Part shown: positions 35,034 to 45,200 of the stretch, piece by piece
Numbering within the stretch: position 1 is the first letter of the stretch
Layout: each line of letters starts with the position of its first letter
Origin: Mycobacterium haemophilum DSM 44634
GTDB lineage: Bacteria; Actinomycetota; Actinomycetes; Mycobacteriales; Mycobacteriaceae
Direction: 5' to 3'
DNA: 64,000 nucleotides
Assembly: GCF_000340435.2 (NCBI RefSeq)
Contig: NZ_CP011883.2
Location: 2,154,687 to 2,218,686 of the forward strand
Translations under genes and position numbers: made by a program
The notes under the pieces: model-generated
Told to the model about the DNA's origin: nothing
The model's input: only the letters and a program-made list of their open reading frames with translations
Databases searched by the model: none

Positions 35034-36917
35034 CTAGAGAGTTTGGTGCCGTCCGAAATACTTGTGGTCTTCGCTATAGCCGCCGTAACCGCTACCGATA
35101 TCGGAGTAGTCGGCGACGAACTCGATCCCTTTGATCCACTTCACTAATTTGAAGCCGTGCTGCAACTCATTACGTAGCCGCAGCGGCTTGCCGTGCATGT
35201 AGGGGAGCGGCTGGTCGTTCATGTTGTAGGCCAGCATCGTCATATGGTGGCCCATTTGACCGATGTGGTGCGCGTTGTAGTAAATGCCCCCGGTCGCGCC
35301 AAGGCCCATCGAGTAGAACACCACCCACTTCGCCTCGGGCAACGGTTTGACGATGTCCATGATCGTCTTCATCTGCACACCACCCCATTTGGCGACACCC
35401 GACCAAGCTTGGATGCAGAAGTGCTGGCTGATCTGATCGTGGTAGGGCAGCGCCTTCAACTCGTCGAGCGAGAACTCAGTCGGGCGCTCGACGAGACCGT
35501 AGACTTTCAGCCGCCAATCACGAAAGTCGTTTTGCTCCAACTCTTTGTACTCGACGGTCTCAGGTAGGCGCCCATTGCGCCAGTGGTGCGGCGAGATGTC
35601 TTTTTCGGTGAAGGCACCGGGCTTAGGGTCGAGCTGTTCCAGCGCCCGCTGGAACGGGCCGACGAGCGCATATCCGACTCGCTGAACCACACGGGGATGG
35701 CGAATGTTGAACGGGGTGGCCCAAACCCAGGCGATCGCTGTCACCACCATCGCCGCAGCGAAAATCCAGAAACCCATCCAGCTGTTATCGTCGCGGGCCG
35801 CGAACATGTGGTTGAGGTTTCGCAGCGCGCTGGTTGCGAAGACCAGCGTGACGTGCACCAGGATGAAGAACAAGAAGTACACCAGCACCAGGAAGTGCAG
35901 CGACCGCGCGTGCTGAATGCTCAACCGCTTGCTCAGCCAGTGGACTCGCTGCGACAGTGCCGGCGACATCCCGAGTCCGGTGATCATTGCCGCCGGGGCG
36001 GCAATGAAGACCGTGGTGAAGTAGGCCAGCAACTGCATGCCGTTGTAGGCGACCCAACCGTTGTCTGTCGGCCAGTCCAGCGACAGGTACTGAATTGCCA
36101 CCGACGCCGCATCGGGGAAGACATTCCAGCTCGTCGGCACGATGTGCCGCCACTGCCCGGTGGCGAACAACAACACGTAAAACACCGCCCCGTTGAGCAG
36201 CCATAAAACATCGATTCCAAGGTGCCACCAGCGCGCCAACCCGATGGAGTGTCGGAACCCGGGCAGCCCGAATTGCGGCGGTAAGGCAACGGTATCGGCG
36301 TTGGCCGTCCACAACTCGTCGTCGGGCACCGGCGGGCCCACTCGCAGCCACTCGTCCTTGCCGGGGGTGGCGTTGCGACTGAAATACAGCCTGGGGTGGT
36401 CACACAGAATCTGCATCCCCGTCCTGATGATGAACATCATCAGGAAGAGGTTGAAAAAGTGGGTCCAGCCGATCCATGCGGGCAGGCCCGGGCTGACGCC
36501 GACATGGGTGTCCGTCCCGGGGTACCGCTGGATGAACGACTGCACCGCCGGCATGTTGTGCAGGCCCTTGCCGATCGCCACCGCGGCCACCAGCAGCGCG
36601 AAACCGAGCGGAATCAGCCACATCAGGTTGAACCACTTGTCACGGCCGACCCGCAGCCGCGGCGCGGTTGCCCGCCTGGTGAGATCAAATCCGCCACCGT
36701 AGGTCTCGACATCGACGATGTCTGCGGCGGTATGGACCTCGTCGCGGTAGTTGGGATCAGACGCCAGCGGCGTACCACCGGCCAGGGGCGTGGTGGCGTC
36801 CTTGGGCGTTGACCGTCCAGCGTCCGTTGGCTGCTGGACGGCACCCGTGCGATTAACATCGATGTTACTCACGCGGCCGAAAATACCCGCTTCCCGCTGG
36901 ATCTCAAGCAAACCCAT
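35034..36917 (-). CDS. Cytochrome b561 / sulfite-oxidase-type molybdopterin fusion protein
   Basis: 627 residues. A polar N-terminal tail of about 90 residues is followed by a multi-helix membrane domain (about 95-390) with well-placed histidines (WTHFFNLFLMM, ARWWHLGIDVLW, SIQHARSLHFLVLVY), as in b561/Ni-Fe hydrogenase cytochrome b subunits. The C-terminal molybdopterin domain (about 440-627) has the Mo-ligating Cys in SQHFCIQAWSGVAKWGG and a closing YSEDHKYFG. This matches M. tuberculosis Rv0218 in type but is longer at the N-terminus. It likely passes electrons between a periplasmic or cytoplasmic oxyanion/sulfoxide reaction and the quinone pool. A shorter start (GTG 36872) is possible, as neither has a strong ribosome-binding site. 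Confidence 0.82.
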   Translation of the reverse strand: MGLLEIQREAGIFGRVSNIDVNRTGAVQQPTDAGRSTPKDATTPLAGGTPLASDPNYRDEVHTAADIVDVETYGGGFDLTRRATAPRLRVGRDKWFNLMWLIPLGFALLVAAVAIGKGLHNMPAVQSFIQRYPGTDTHVGVSPGLPAWIGWTHFFNLFLMMFIIRTGMQILCDHPRLYFSRNATPGKDEWLRVGPPVPDDELWTANADTVALPPQFGLPGFRHSIGLARWWHLGIDVLWLLNGAVFYVLLFATGQWRHIVPTSWNVFPDAASVAIQYLSLDWPTDNGWVAYNGMQLLAYFTTVFIAAPAAMITGLGMSPALSQRVHWLSKRLSIQHARSLHFLVLVYFLFFILVHVTLVFATSALRNLNHMFAARDDNSWMGFWIFAAAMVVTAIAWVWATPFNIRHPRVVQRVGYALVGPFQRALEQLDPKPGAFTEKDISPHHWRNGRLPETVEYKELEQNDFRDWRLKVYGLVERPTEFSLDELKALPYHDQISQHFCIQAWSGVAKWGGVQMKTIMDIVKPLPEAKWVVFYSMGLGATGGIYYNAHHIGQMGHHMTMLAYNMNDQPLPYMHGKPLRLRNELQHGFKLVKWIKGIEFVADYSDIGSGYGGYSEDHKYFGRHQTL

Positions 36918-36920
36918 CCG

Positions 36921-37187
36921 CTAGCGGAAATTACTGTTCAGCGCCCGAGAAAACGCTGCTGGCCAAGACCGCAGAGCCACTGTCTTCTGCAAACACGGTC
37001 TTTGGTGGCGGCTGTGAACTCGATGGCGTTGATCGTTAAGGCCCGGCGACTGATCCGCCAGCTCGGCGGTGACAGTGAAAAGCTTTGCTGCAGCGTCGGA
37101 TTGACGATCGTCAACGGTGGCGGCGTACCGGTGCACCAAATCGCTGAGGGCCGCCCGGTTCGGTATGTGAGTGTCAGGCCGGTTCAC
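36921..37187 (-). pseudogene. Truncated SnoaL-like/NTF2-fold protein
   Basis: A GTG at 37187 overlaps the end of the LLM-type gene and opens PNRAALSDLVHRYAATVDDRQSDAAAKLFTVTAELAD, the first helix pair of a SnoaL-like domain. Homology then stops and the frame continues with unrelated residues to 36921. An intact relative would be about 130-150 residues; this one ends at 88. It is best read as a frameshifted or truncated remnant. Confidence 0.45.
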
Positions 37188-38088
37188 GAGGCTCCGCTGA
37201 GGCCAACGACAGCCGCTGCGCGCAGGCCGACAGGACGTCTTTGGCCTGTTCAATATCGGTGGTCGGCGGCATCGCCAACACGATCCGGTCGGCGCCCTGA
37301 TCAATCAGGGCGCCGGCGCGCTCGGCATCGATCTTGGTGACCAGGTGGCCCAGCGACACCTCAAGCTGCGCCGGGTCGCGGCCCGCAACCGATGCTTCCT
37401 CGCGCATCCACCCGATCAGTGACGCGAGCCGCGGACCGGTGACGCCGAGCGGTTGGAAGCCGTCACCCAACCGGCCAGCTCGGCGCGCGGCCGCCCGGGT
37501 GTGTCCACCGATATGAACCGGAAGATGTTCGCCAGCAACTGGTTTCGGGTAGCACATGGCATTCTCGAAGTTAAAGAACTCGCCGTGATACGACGCCCCG
37601 TGGGGCTGGTCGGCCCACAGTGCCCGCAAGACGGCCAACTGCTCGTCGGCTCGCCGGCCCCGACTGTCAAACTCGGCGCCACAGGCCTTGAGCTCTTCCT
37701 TGAGCCAACCCATACCCACGCATAGCCGGAGTCGGCCGCCGGAGAGCGCATCAACCGTGGCGGCGCGTTTGGCGAGCACGACGGGATGATGGTTGGGCAG
37801 TACCAACACTCCAGTGGCCAATCCCAGCTGGTTCGTCTGGCCGGCTAAAAACGCCAGCAGATCAAGCGGGTCAGGGATGGGGCAGTCGGCTGCCAGACCA
37901 ACTCGTCCGGAACTGTCATAGGGATAGACGCTGTCGTAGCGGGTGGCCAAGACGGTGTGCTCGACGACGATGATCGATTCGAACCCGCACAGCTCAAGAT
38001 GGCTGGCAAAGCTGACCATCCAGTCTGGGCTCGCGGTGACACCGTCAGCGACTGGTGCGACGACCCCGACCTTCACGCGGACAGTCAT
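37174..38088 (-). CDS. LLM-class (F420-dependent type) oxidoreductase
   Basis: 304 residues of the luciferase-like fold. Family blocks are visible: FESIIVVEHTVLATRY, LGLATGVLVLPNHHPVVLAKRAATVDALSGGRLRLCVGMGWLKEE, and PVHIGGHTRAAARRAGRLGDGFQP. In mycobacteria most members of this group use coenzyme F420, but the sequence alone cannot exclude FMN. The substrate is unknown. Its end overlaps the start of the SnoaL remnant, suggesting a former pair; malQ lies just upstream on the same strand. Confidence 0.83.
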   Translation of the reverse strand: MTVRVKVGVVAPVADGVTASPDWMVSFASHLELCGFESIIVVEHTVLATRYDSVYPYDSSGRVGLAADCPIPDPLDLLAFLAGQTNQLGLATGVLVLPNHHPVVLAKRAATVDALSGGRLRLCVGMGWLKEELKACGAEFDSRGRRADEQLAVLRALWADQPHGASYHGEFFNFENAMCYPKPVAGEHLPVHIGGHTRAAARRAGRLGDGFQPLGVTGPRLASLIGWMREEASVAGRDPAQLEVSLGHLVTKIDAERAGALIDQGADRIVLAMPPTTDIEQAKDVLSACAQRLSLASAEPREPA

Positions 38089-38099
38089 GGCACCCGAAG

Positions 38100-40244
38100 T
38101 TAGCAGCTAGGCGCAGCCGAGATCTGAGCGCGCACAGCCTCGGCCAAGGCCGCCGCCCTGCGATCGGTGAAGACGTCTTCAAGCAGCAGCGGCTGGCCGT
38201 CGGGGCCGGTCAGCGGAATCCTCCAGTTGGGGTATTCGTCGGTAGTGCCTGGCTGATTCTGGGTCCGGCGGTCACCGACTGCGTCGGTCAGTGCCACCCC
38301 TAACAGCCGCGAGGGCGTTCGGCCCAGATACCGATAGAGGGCCAGCACAAGCTGTTCCGGGTCGTCGTCCTGATCTCCCAGCAGCCCGACCCGGCGCAGC
38401 TCACGCATCCAGGCTTCCAGGTCGGCGCGGTCGGACTCGACTTCATCTTCGCCCGGTCGGGTCAACAGTCCCAGTGACTCCCGTAGCCGCACATGGTCGC
38501 CAGCCAAGTAGCCGGCGGTCGGCGGCAGATCGTGGGTGGTGACCGACGACAAGCAGTACTCGCGCCAACGCTCAGCCGGCAATGGACCGCCAGTTCCGTC
38601 TCGATCCAGCTCAAACCAGAGGATCGAAGTGCCCAACAGACCCCGTAGTAGTAGGTAGTCACGCACCCACGGTTCGACCGTGCCGAGGTCCTCCCCGACG
38701 ACGAGCGCCCCGGCCCGGTGCGCTTCCAAGGCGACGATGCCGACCATCGCTTCATGGTCGTAGCGCACGTAGGTACCTTGGTTTGGCGGTGCCCCCTCCG
38801 GGATCCACCACAGCCGGAACAACCCGATGATGTGGTCGATCCGTACCCCACCGGCATGGCGTAGCACAGCCTGGATCACCGCACGGAACGGTCGATACTC
38901 CAGCTCATTTAACCGATCCGGCCGCCATGGTGGCTGCGACCAGTTTTGGCCGAGTTGATTGAATTCATCTGGCGGCGCGCCCGCGGTTACGCCCCGCGCC
39001 AGCACATCCTGTAACGCCCACGCGTCGGCCCCATTCGGGTGCACGCCGACAGCCAGGTCGTGCATGATGCCCAACGACATTCCGGCTCGCACCGCATGTG
39101 ACTGTGCCGCCGCGAGCTGCTCGTCGAGCTGCCATTGCAGCCAGCGGTGGAAATCGACGGCATCCGAATGTTTTTCGACGAAACGAGCGACACCGACGCC
39201 GGCCGGATGCTGCAGAAAACTCGGCCAGCAGTGCCAGTCGCCGCCGTAACGTTCGGCCAACGCGCACCAGGTGGCGAAGTCGTCGAGCGCGCGTCCTTCA
39301 CGTTGGCAGAAGGCGGCGTAAGCCATCTGGCGGCCTGCTGATCGCGGTACTCGATGCAGCAGCAGGAGCGCCGCCCGCTTGGCCACCCAGGCGCTGTCAC
39401 GGTCGATGGTGTCGAGTTGGCCGGCGCGTTGCTGGACCTCGGTCCGCAGCTCCCGTACCCGGCCACGCGTCTTCAGGTCGGAGAATTCCGGGATTGCTTC
39501 GACGCGAATATATAGCGGATTAAAGAAGCGTCGCGAAGTCGGCAGATACGGCGACGGCTCCATGGGAATCGTCGGGGTGGCCGCGTGCAAGGGATTGATC
39601 AGTACATAGTCAGCGCCGTGCCGGGAAGCCGACCAGACTGCGAGGTCTGTCAGATCGGTGAGATCACCAATACCCCACGACTGCCTCGACCGCACGCTAT
39701 ACAGCTGCGCGGCGAGGCCCCACGCCCGGCGGGTGCCGAGCTGCTCCGGCAGACCGACCCAATCCGGTGTCACGATGAGCGCTGTGCTGGTCTGGGAGTC
39801 GCCGGACCGTAGCTGCACGCGGTGGTAGCCCAGCGGCAGATCGGTGGGCGTCACGAAGCTGGCCTCGCCGATCCAGCGTCCGTCCAGATCGAAAGGCGGA
39901 GTGAAGTTGTCGACCTGCTGCAGCCCGCCCCGTTTCGTGCCGTCCTCGAGCTGTAACCACACTTCGGCGGGAGCGCCGTGGCTCACATGCACCCAGAATC
40001 GTGCCTGGGCACCGGCGCGGGCGACGATTGTGGCCGGCATCTGACGTGCCCAGTAGGACCTACGATGCACGGTCAGGGCGGTGTTGCGGTCTTGCTCGGT
40101 ACCGGCTGCCACACCGAGGGCGGCAAGCGCAGCGACCAGCGTCGTCTCAGCGACGTGCACCTGACCGCCGGTCCAGTCCGCATACCCGGTCGCGATGCCA
40201 AACCGCCTGGCAAGTTCGACGAGCGAGGGCGCGAGCTCAGCCAT
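38100..40244 (-). CDS. malQ: 4-alpha-glucanotransferase
   Basis: 714 residues of the GH77 family. Catalytic blocks: nucleophile Asp in GVRIDHIIGLFRLWWIPEG, acid/base Glu in VVGEDLGTVEPWVRDYLL, and the transition-state Asp in TTHDLPPTAGYLAGD. It begins with the starch-binding-like N-terminal domains usual in actinobacterial MalQ and ends PNWRIPLTGPDGQPLLLEDVF. It transfers maltosyl and longer units between glucans in maltose/glycogen metabolism. ATG at 40244 is chosen since MAELAPSLVELARRFG matches M. tuberculosis Rv1781c; an earlier ATG at 40295 adds 17 residues. Its position next to eccB5 is conserved. Confidence 0.92.
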   Translation of the reverse strand: MAELAPSLVELARRFGIATGYADWTGGQVHVAETTLVAALAALGVAAGTEQDRNTALTVHRRSYWARQMPATIVARAGAQARFWVHVSHGAPAEVWLQLEDGTKRGGLQQVDNFTPPFDLDGRWIGEASFVTPTDLPLGYHRVQLRSGDSQTSTALIVTPDWVGLPEQLGTRRAWGLAAQLYSVRSRQSWGIGDLTDLTDLAVWSASRHGADYVLINPLHAATPTIPMEPSPYLPTSRRFFNPLYIRVEAIPEFSDLKTRGRVRELRTEVQQRAGQLDTIDRDSAWVAKRAALLLLHRVPRSAGRQMAYAAFCQREGRALDDFATWCALAERYGGDWHCWPSFLQHPAGVGVARFVEKHSDAVDFHRWLQWQLDEQLAAAQSHAVRAGMSLGIMHDLAVGVHPNGADAWALQDVLARGVTAGAPPDEFNQLGQNWSQPPWRPDRLNELEYRPFRAVIQAVLRHAGGVRIDHIIGLFRLWWIPEGAPPNQGTYVRYDHEAMVGIVALEAHRAGALVVGEDLGTVEPWVRDYLLLRGLLGTSILWFELDRDGTGGPLPAERWREYCLSSVTTHDLPPTAGYLAGDHVRLRESLGLLTRPGEDEVESDRADLEAWMRELRRVGLLGDQDDDPEQLVLALYRYLGRTPSRLLGVALTDAVGDRRTQNQPGTTDEYPNWRIPLTGPDGQPLLLEDVFTDRRAAALAEAVRAQISAAPSC

Positions 40245-40430
40245 GCCGCCAATCTTGCGTCCCGGACGCGCCCCGTGACGACGCGGCCCGCTCAATGGTC
40301 CCCTGGGAAGGTTTGTCGAGTGACTATTGCGCAGGTCAGCGAGGCGCAGGCCGGAGTGGACGCTTAGCAGGACGAGCTAGCCATCCACGGCTACCATGCT
40401 GTGCAGGCGCGAAAATCTCCAATGGGGGAC

Positions 40431-40586
40431 ATGAAACGTGGCAGTTCAGTGGTCGCGGTGGCAACCGTCCACGCGACTGATGGCGCGATCCCGTCGACCG
40501 ACCGGCTGATCGGACTCAAGAACGCTGGATTCAAGGATGTAGTCCGACGCCGAGATGGGCGGGTATACCGCACCATGGCCAAGTAA
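40431..40586 (+). CDS. Small hypothetical protein between malQ and eccB5
   Basis: 51 residues from ATG 40431, preceded by GGGGGAC. Composition is soluble and basic, ending VVRRRDGRVYRTMAK; the middle (STDRLIGLKNAGFKDVV) looks like a helix. No known family was recognised. An in-frame GTG at 40401 would add 10 residues. It ends 94 bases before eccB5, so it may be expressed with the ESX-5 genes or may carry their promoter downstream. Confidence 0.4.
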   Translation: MKRGSSVVAVATVHATDGAIPSTDRLIGLKNAGFKDVVRRRDGRVYRTMAK

Positions 40587-40680
40587 ATGCGGGTGATTTA
40601 CGGTTATCGATATGAGCAGCGCATTGCCCTAAATCCAGGTCAATATGCAGGCGTTTTCTTAGACCGGAAGGTGATCTAAC

Positions 40681-42201
40681 GTGGCCGAAGAGAGCCGCGG
40701 GCAGCGGGGGTCGGGGTACGGCCTCGGCCTGTCGACACGGACCCAGGTGACGGGTTATCAGTTCCTGGCCCGACGAACCGCAATGGCGTTGACGCGCTGG
40801 CGCGTCCGCATGGAGGTCGAACCAGGTCGCCGCCAGACGCTGGCGGTGGTGGCATCGGTTTCCGCGGCATTGGTGGGCTGCCTGGGAGCGCTGCTGTGGT
40901 CATTTATCAGCCCATCCGGCCAGCTGAATGAGTCGCCGATCATCGCGGACCGTGACTCCGGCGCCCTGTACGTCCGGGTGGGGGACAGGTTGTACCCCGC
41001 CTTGAATCTGGCGTCCGCGCGGCTGATCACCGGGCGACCGGACAACCCGCACCTGGTTCGGTCCAGCCAGATCGCCACGCTGCCACACGGACCGCTGGTG
41101 GGCATCCCCGGCGCACCGTCGGAGTTCTCGCCCCAAACTCCGCAGACATCGTCATGGCTGGTGTGCGACACCGTGGCCACCTCGACCGGGGTTGGGTCGC
41201 CGTCAGGGGTGACGGTCACAGTGATCGACGGATCCCCAGACCTGTCCGGCCACCGGCGGGTGTTGAACGGCTCGGACGCGGTCGTGCTGAACTACGGCGG
41301 GGATGCATGGGTCATCCGGCAGGGACGCCGGTCCCGCATCGACGCCATGAACCGGTCGGTGCTGTTGCCACTGGGCTTGACGCCAGAGCAAGTCAGTCAA
41401 GCGCGTCCGATGAGCCGGGCGTTGTTCGACGCTTTGCCGGTGGGGCCCGAGTTGGTAGTGCCGGACGTGCCAAACCAGGGCAATCCGGCCTCATTTCCGG
41501 GCGCCCCGGGCCCGGTGGGCACGGTGATCGTCACGCCACAGATCAGTGGTCCGCAACAGTATTCGCTGGTGTTGGCTGACGGCGTGGAGACGCTCCCCCC
41601 GCTGGTGGCCCAGATCATGCAGAACGCCGGTAACCCGGGAAACGCCAAACCGATCACCGTCGAGCCCTATGCGTTGGCAAAGATGCCGGTGGTCAACAAG
41701 CTAGATCTGTCTGCCTACCCAGACACCCCGCTGCAGGTGGTCGACCTCCGAGAGAATCCGTCGACCTGCTGGTGGTGGGAACGGACCGCCGGTGAGAGCC
41801 GGTCACGTGTCCAGGTGATAACCGGGCCGACCATTCCGATCAGCTCAGCCGACGTGAATAAAGTGGTGTCGTTGGTGAAGGCGGACACGACCGGACGCGA
41901 AGCCGACCAAGTCTACTTCGGTCCTAACTATGCGAACTTCGTTGCGGTCACCGGCAACAATCCGGCGGCTCAAACAACGGAATCGCTGTGGTGGGTCACC
42001 CGGGCGGGAGCTCGGTTTGGGGTAGACGACACCAAGGACGCGCGCGAGGCATTGGGTTTGAAAGGGACGCCCAGCCTGGCGCCCTGGGTGGCGTTGCGGC
42101 TACTGCCGCAAGGCCCGACGCTGTCCCGAGCGGATGCATTGGTGGAGCACGACACGCTACCGATGGACATGACCCCTGCAGAGTTGGTGGTACCGAAGTG
42201 A
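40681..42201 (+). CDS. eccB5: ESX-5 core component EccB5
   Basis: 506 residues, as in M. tuberculosis Rv1782. A cytoplasmic N-terminus (GLSTRTQVTGYQFLARRTAMALTRWRVRME) is followed by a single transmembrane helix (about residues 53-76) and a large periplasmic domain with repeated R-type folds and a Cys pair (LVCDTVATST and STCWWWER). EccB forms the periplasmic part of the ESX membrane complex with EccC, EccD and EccE. The GTG start follows GAAGGTGAT. The stop overlaps eccC5's GTG (GTGA), so the pair is translationally coupled. Confidence 0.95.
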   Translation: MAEESRGQRGSGYGLGLSTRTQVTGYQFLARRTAMALTRWRVRMEVEPGRRQTLAVVASVSAALVGCLGALLWSFISPSGQLNESPIIADRDSGALYVRVGDRLYPALNLASARLITGRPDNPHLVRSSQIATLPHGPLVGIPGAPSEFSPQTPQTSSWLVCDTVATSTGVGSPSGVTVTVIDGSPDLSGHRRVLNGSDAVVLNYGGDAWVIRQGRRSRIDAMNRSVLLPLGLTPEQVSQARPMSRALFDALPVGPELVVPDVPNQGNPASFPGAPGPVGTVIVTPQISGPQQYSLVLADGVETLPPLVAQIMQNAGNPGNAKPITVEPYALAKMPVVNKLDLSAYPDTPLQVVDLRENPSTCWWWERTAGESRSRVQVITGPTIPISSADVNKVVSLVKADTTGREADQVYFGPNYANFVAVTGNNPAAQTTESLWWVTRAGARFGVDDTKDAREALGLKGTPSLAPWVALRLLPQGPTLSRADALVEHDTLPMDMTPAELVVPK

Positions 42202-45200
42202 AACGTGGCTTTGCGCGACCGACGCCGGAAAAGGCTCCGGTTATCAAACCGGAAAACATCGTCCTGCCAACACCGTTAAGCATTCCGCCACCAGAGGGCA
42301 AGCCCTGGTGGATGATCGTGGTCGGCGTCGTAGTGATCGGCCTGGTGGGCGGCATGGTCGCCATGACCTTCGCCAGCGGTTCACGGGTATTCGGGGGCGC
42401 CGGCTCGATTTTTCCGCTGTTCATGATCGGCGGCGTCGGGATGATGATGTTCAGCGGCCGAATGGGCGGTCAGCAGCAAATGAGCCGGCCGAAGCTGGAC
42501 GCGATGCGCGCCCAGTTCATGTTGATGCTGGACATGCTGCGGGACACCGCGAATGAGTCGGCTGACAGCATGGACGCCAACTACCGGTGGTACCACCCGG
42601 CGCCCACCACGTTGGCCGCTGCCGTGGGATCGTCCCGAATGTGGGAACGCAAGCCTGACGGCAAGGACCTCAACTTCTGCGTCGTCCGAGTCGGCGTGGG
42701 TATGACGCGTCCCGAGGTGACCTGGGGCGAACCGCAGAATATGCCGACCGACATCGAGCTGGAGCCGGTGACGGGGAAGGCGCTGCAGGAGTTCGGACGC
42801 TATCAAAGCGTCGTCTACAACCTGCCAAAAATGGTTTCGCTGCTCGTGGAACCCTGGTATGCGCTCTTGGGGGACCGCGAGCAGACGCTGGGATTGATGC
42901 GGTCCATCATCTGCCAGCTGGCGTTCTCGCACGGGCCCGACCACGTGCAGATGGTGGTTGTCAGTTCCGATTTGGAGCAGTGGGACTGGGTGAAGTGGCT
43001 GCCGCATTTCGGTGATCCCCGGCGTCACGACGCAGCAGGCAACGCGCGGATGGTGTACAGCTCGGTGCGGGAATTCGCCGCGGAGCAAGCCGAATTGTTC
43101 GCCGGCCGCGGGTCATTTACGCCTCGGCACGCCAGTTCATCGGCACAGACCCCGACACCTCACCACCTGATTGTCGCGGACGTCGCCGATCCGCAGTGGG
43201 AGTACGTGATCAGCGCCGAAGGTGTCGACGGGGTGACGTTCTTCGACTTGACCGGCTCGTCGATGTGGACAGCAGTTCCGGAGCGCACGTTGCGGTTCGA
43301 CGAAAAAGGTGTGATCGACGCGCTGCCCCGCGACCGTGATACCTGGATGGTGATCGACGACAAGCCCTGGTTTTTCGCCCTCACCGACCACCTCAGCATC
43401 GCCGAAGCAGAAGAGTTCGCGCAGAAGCTGGCGCGCTGGCGGCTGGCCGAAGCCTACGAAGAGATCGGCCAGCGAGTTGCCCACATCGGTGCTCGAGACA
43501 TCTTGTCCTACTACGGAATTGACGATCCAGCCACGATCGACTTTGGCGCGTTGTGGAACAGCCGCACCGATACGCTGGGCAGGTCGCGGTTGCGGGTACC
43601 GTTCGGCAATCGATCCGACAACGGTGAGCTGTTGTTTTTGGACATGAAATCGCTCGATGAAGGCGGCGATGGCCCACACGGGGTGATGTCGGGGACAACT
43701 GGTTCGGGCAAATCGACGCTAGTGCGAACCGTGATCGAATCGTTGATGCTCGCTCATCCGCCGGAGGAGTTGCAGTTCGTGTTGGCCGACCTCAAGGGCG
43801 GGTCGGCGGTCAAGCCGTTCGCCGGCGTGCCGCACGTGTCCCGGATCATCACTGACCTTGAAGAAGACCAAGTGCTTATGGAGCGCTTCTTGGACGCGTT
43901 GTGGGGCGAAATCGCCCGCCGCAAAGCGGTCTGCGACAACGCCGGTGTAGACGACGCCAAGGAATACAACTCGGTGCGAGCCAGGATGCGGGCGCGCGGC
44001 CAGGACATGCCGGCGCTACCGATGCTCGTGGTGGTCATCGACGAGTTCTACGAATGGTTTCGTATCATGCCGACGGCGGTCGACGTGCTCGACTCGATCG
44101 GCCGGCAAGGCCGCGCCTACTGGATTCACTTGATGATGGCGTCGCAGACCATTGAGAGCCGAGCTGAAAAGCTCATGGAGAACATGGGCTATCGCTTGGT
44201 GCTCAAAGCACGTACCGCCGGCGCGGCGCAGGCGGCCGGCGTGCCGAACGCGGTGAACCTGCCGGCTCAGGCGGGTCTGGGGTATTTCCGTAAGAGCCTC
44301 GAGGACATCATCCGGTTTCAGGCCGAGTTCCTGTGGCGGGACTACTTCCGCGGCGTCACCATCGACGGCGAGGAACAACCAGTGTTGGTGCACAACATCG
44401 ACTATGTTCGACCACAATTGTTTACCAACTCGTTCACGCCGCTCGAGGTGAGTGTAGGAGGCCCCGAGGTCGATGCGGAGGCGGTCTTTGCCAACGGCGA
44501 GGTGGTCGACGAGGAGGTCACTGAGGGAGAGGCCGAAGGAGGGGTCAGGACACCGAAAATCGGTACGGTGATCATCGATCAGCTTCGCAAGATCGACTTT
44601 GAGCCCTACCGGTTGTGGCAACCTCCGCTGACCCAGCCCGTCGCCATCGACGACTTGGTCAACCGGTTTTTGGGTCATCCCTGGCACAAGGACTACGGCT
44701 CGGCCAGGAATCTTGTGTTCCCCCTCGGGATCATTGACCGGCCGTTCAAGCATGACCAGCCGCCGTGGACGGTTGACACCTCCGGACCCGGCTCCAACGT
44801 GCTGATTCTCGGGGCCGGCGGTTCGGGCAAAACCACGGCGCTGCAGACACTCATCTGCTCGGCCGCACTTACCCATACCCCCGAGCAGGTTCAGTTCTAC
44901 TGCCTGGGCTACAGCAGCACCGCGTTGACCACGGTGGCGCACTTGCCCCACGTCGGCGAGGTAGCCGGTCCTACGGATCCGTACGGTGTGCGCCGTACCG
45001 TGGCCGAACTGCTGGCGCTGGTTCGCGATCGCAAACGTAGCTTCCTCGAACACGGGATCGCCTCGATGGAGGTGTTCCGGCGCCGCAAGTTCGGCGGTGA
45101 GCCGGGCCCGGTGCCCAATGATGGGTTCGGCGACGTCTACCTGGTGATCGACAACTACCGGGCGCTGGCCGAAGAAAACGAGGTACTGATCGAGCAGGTG

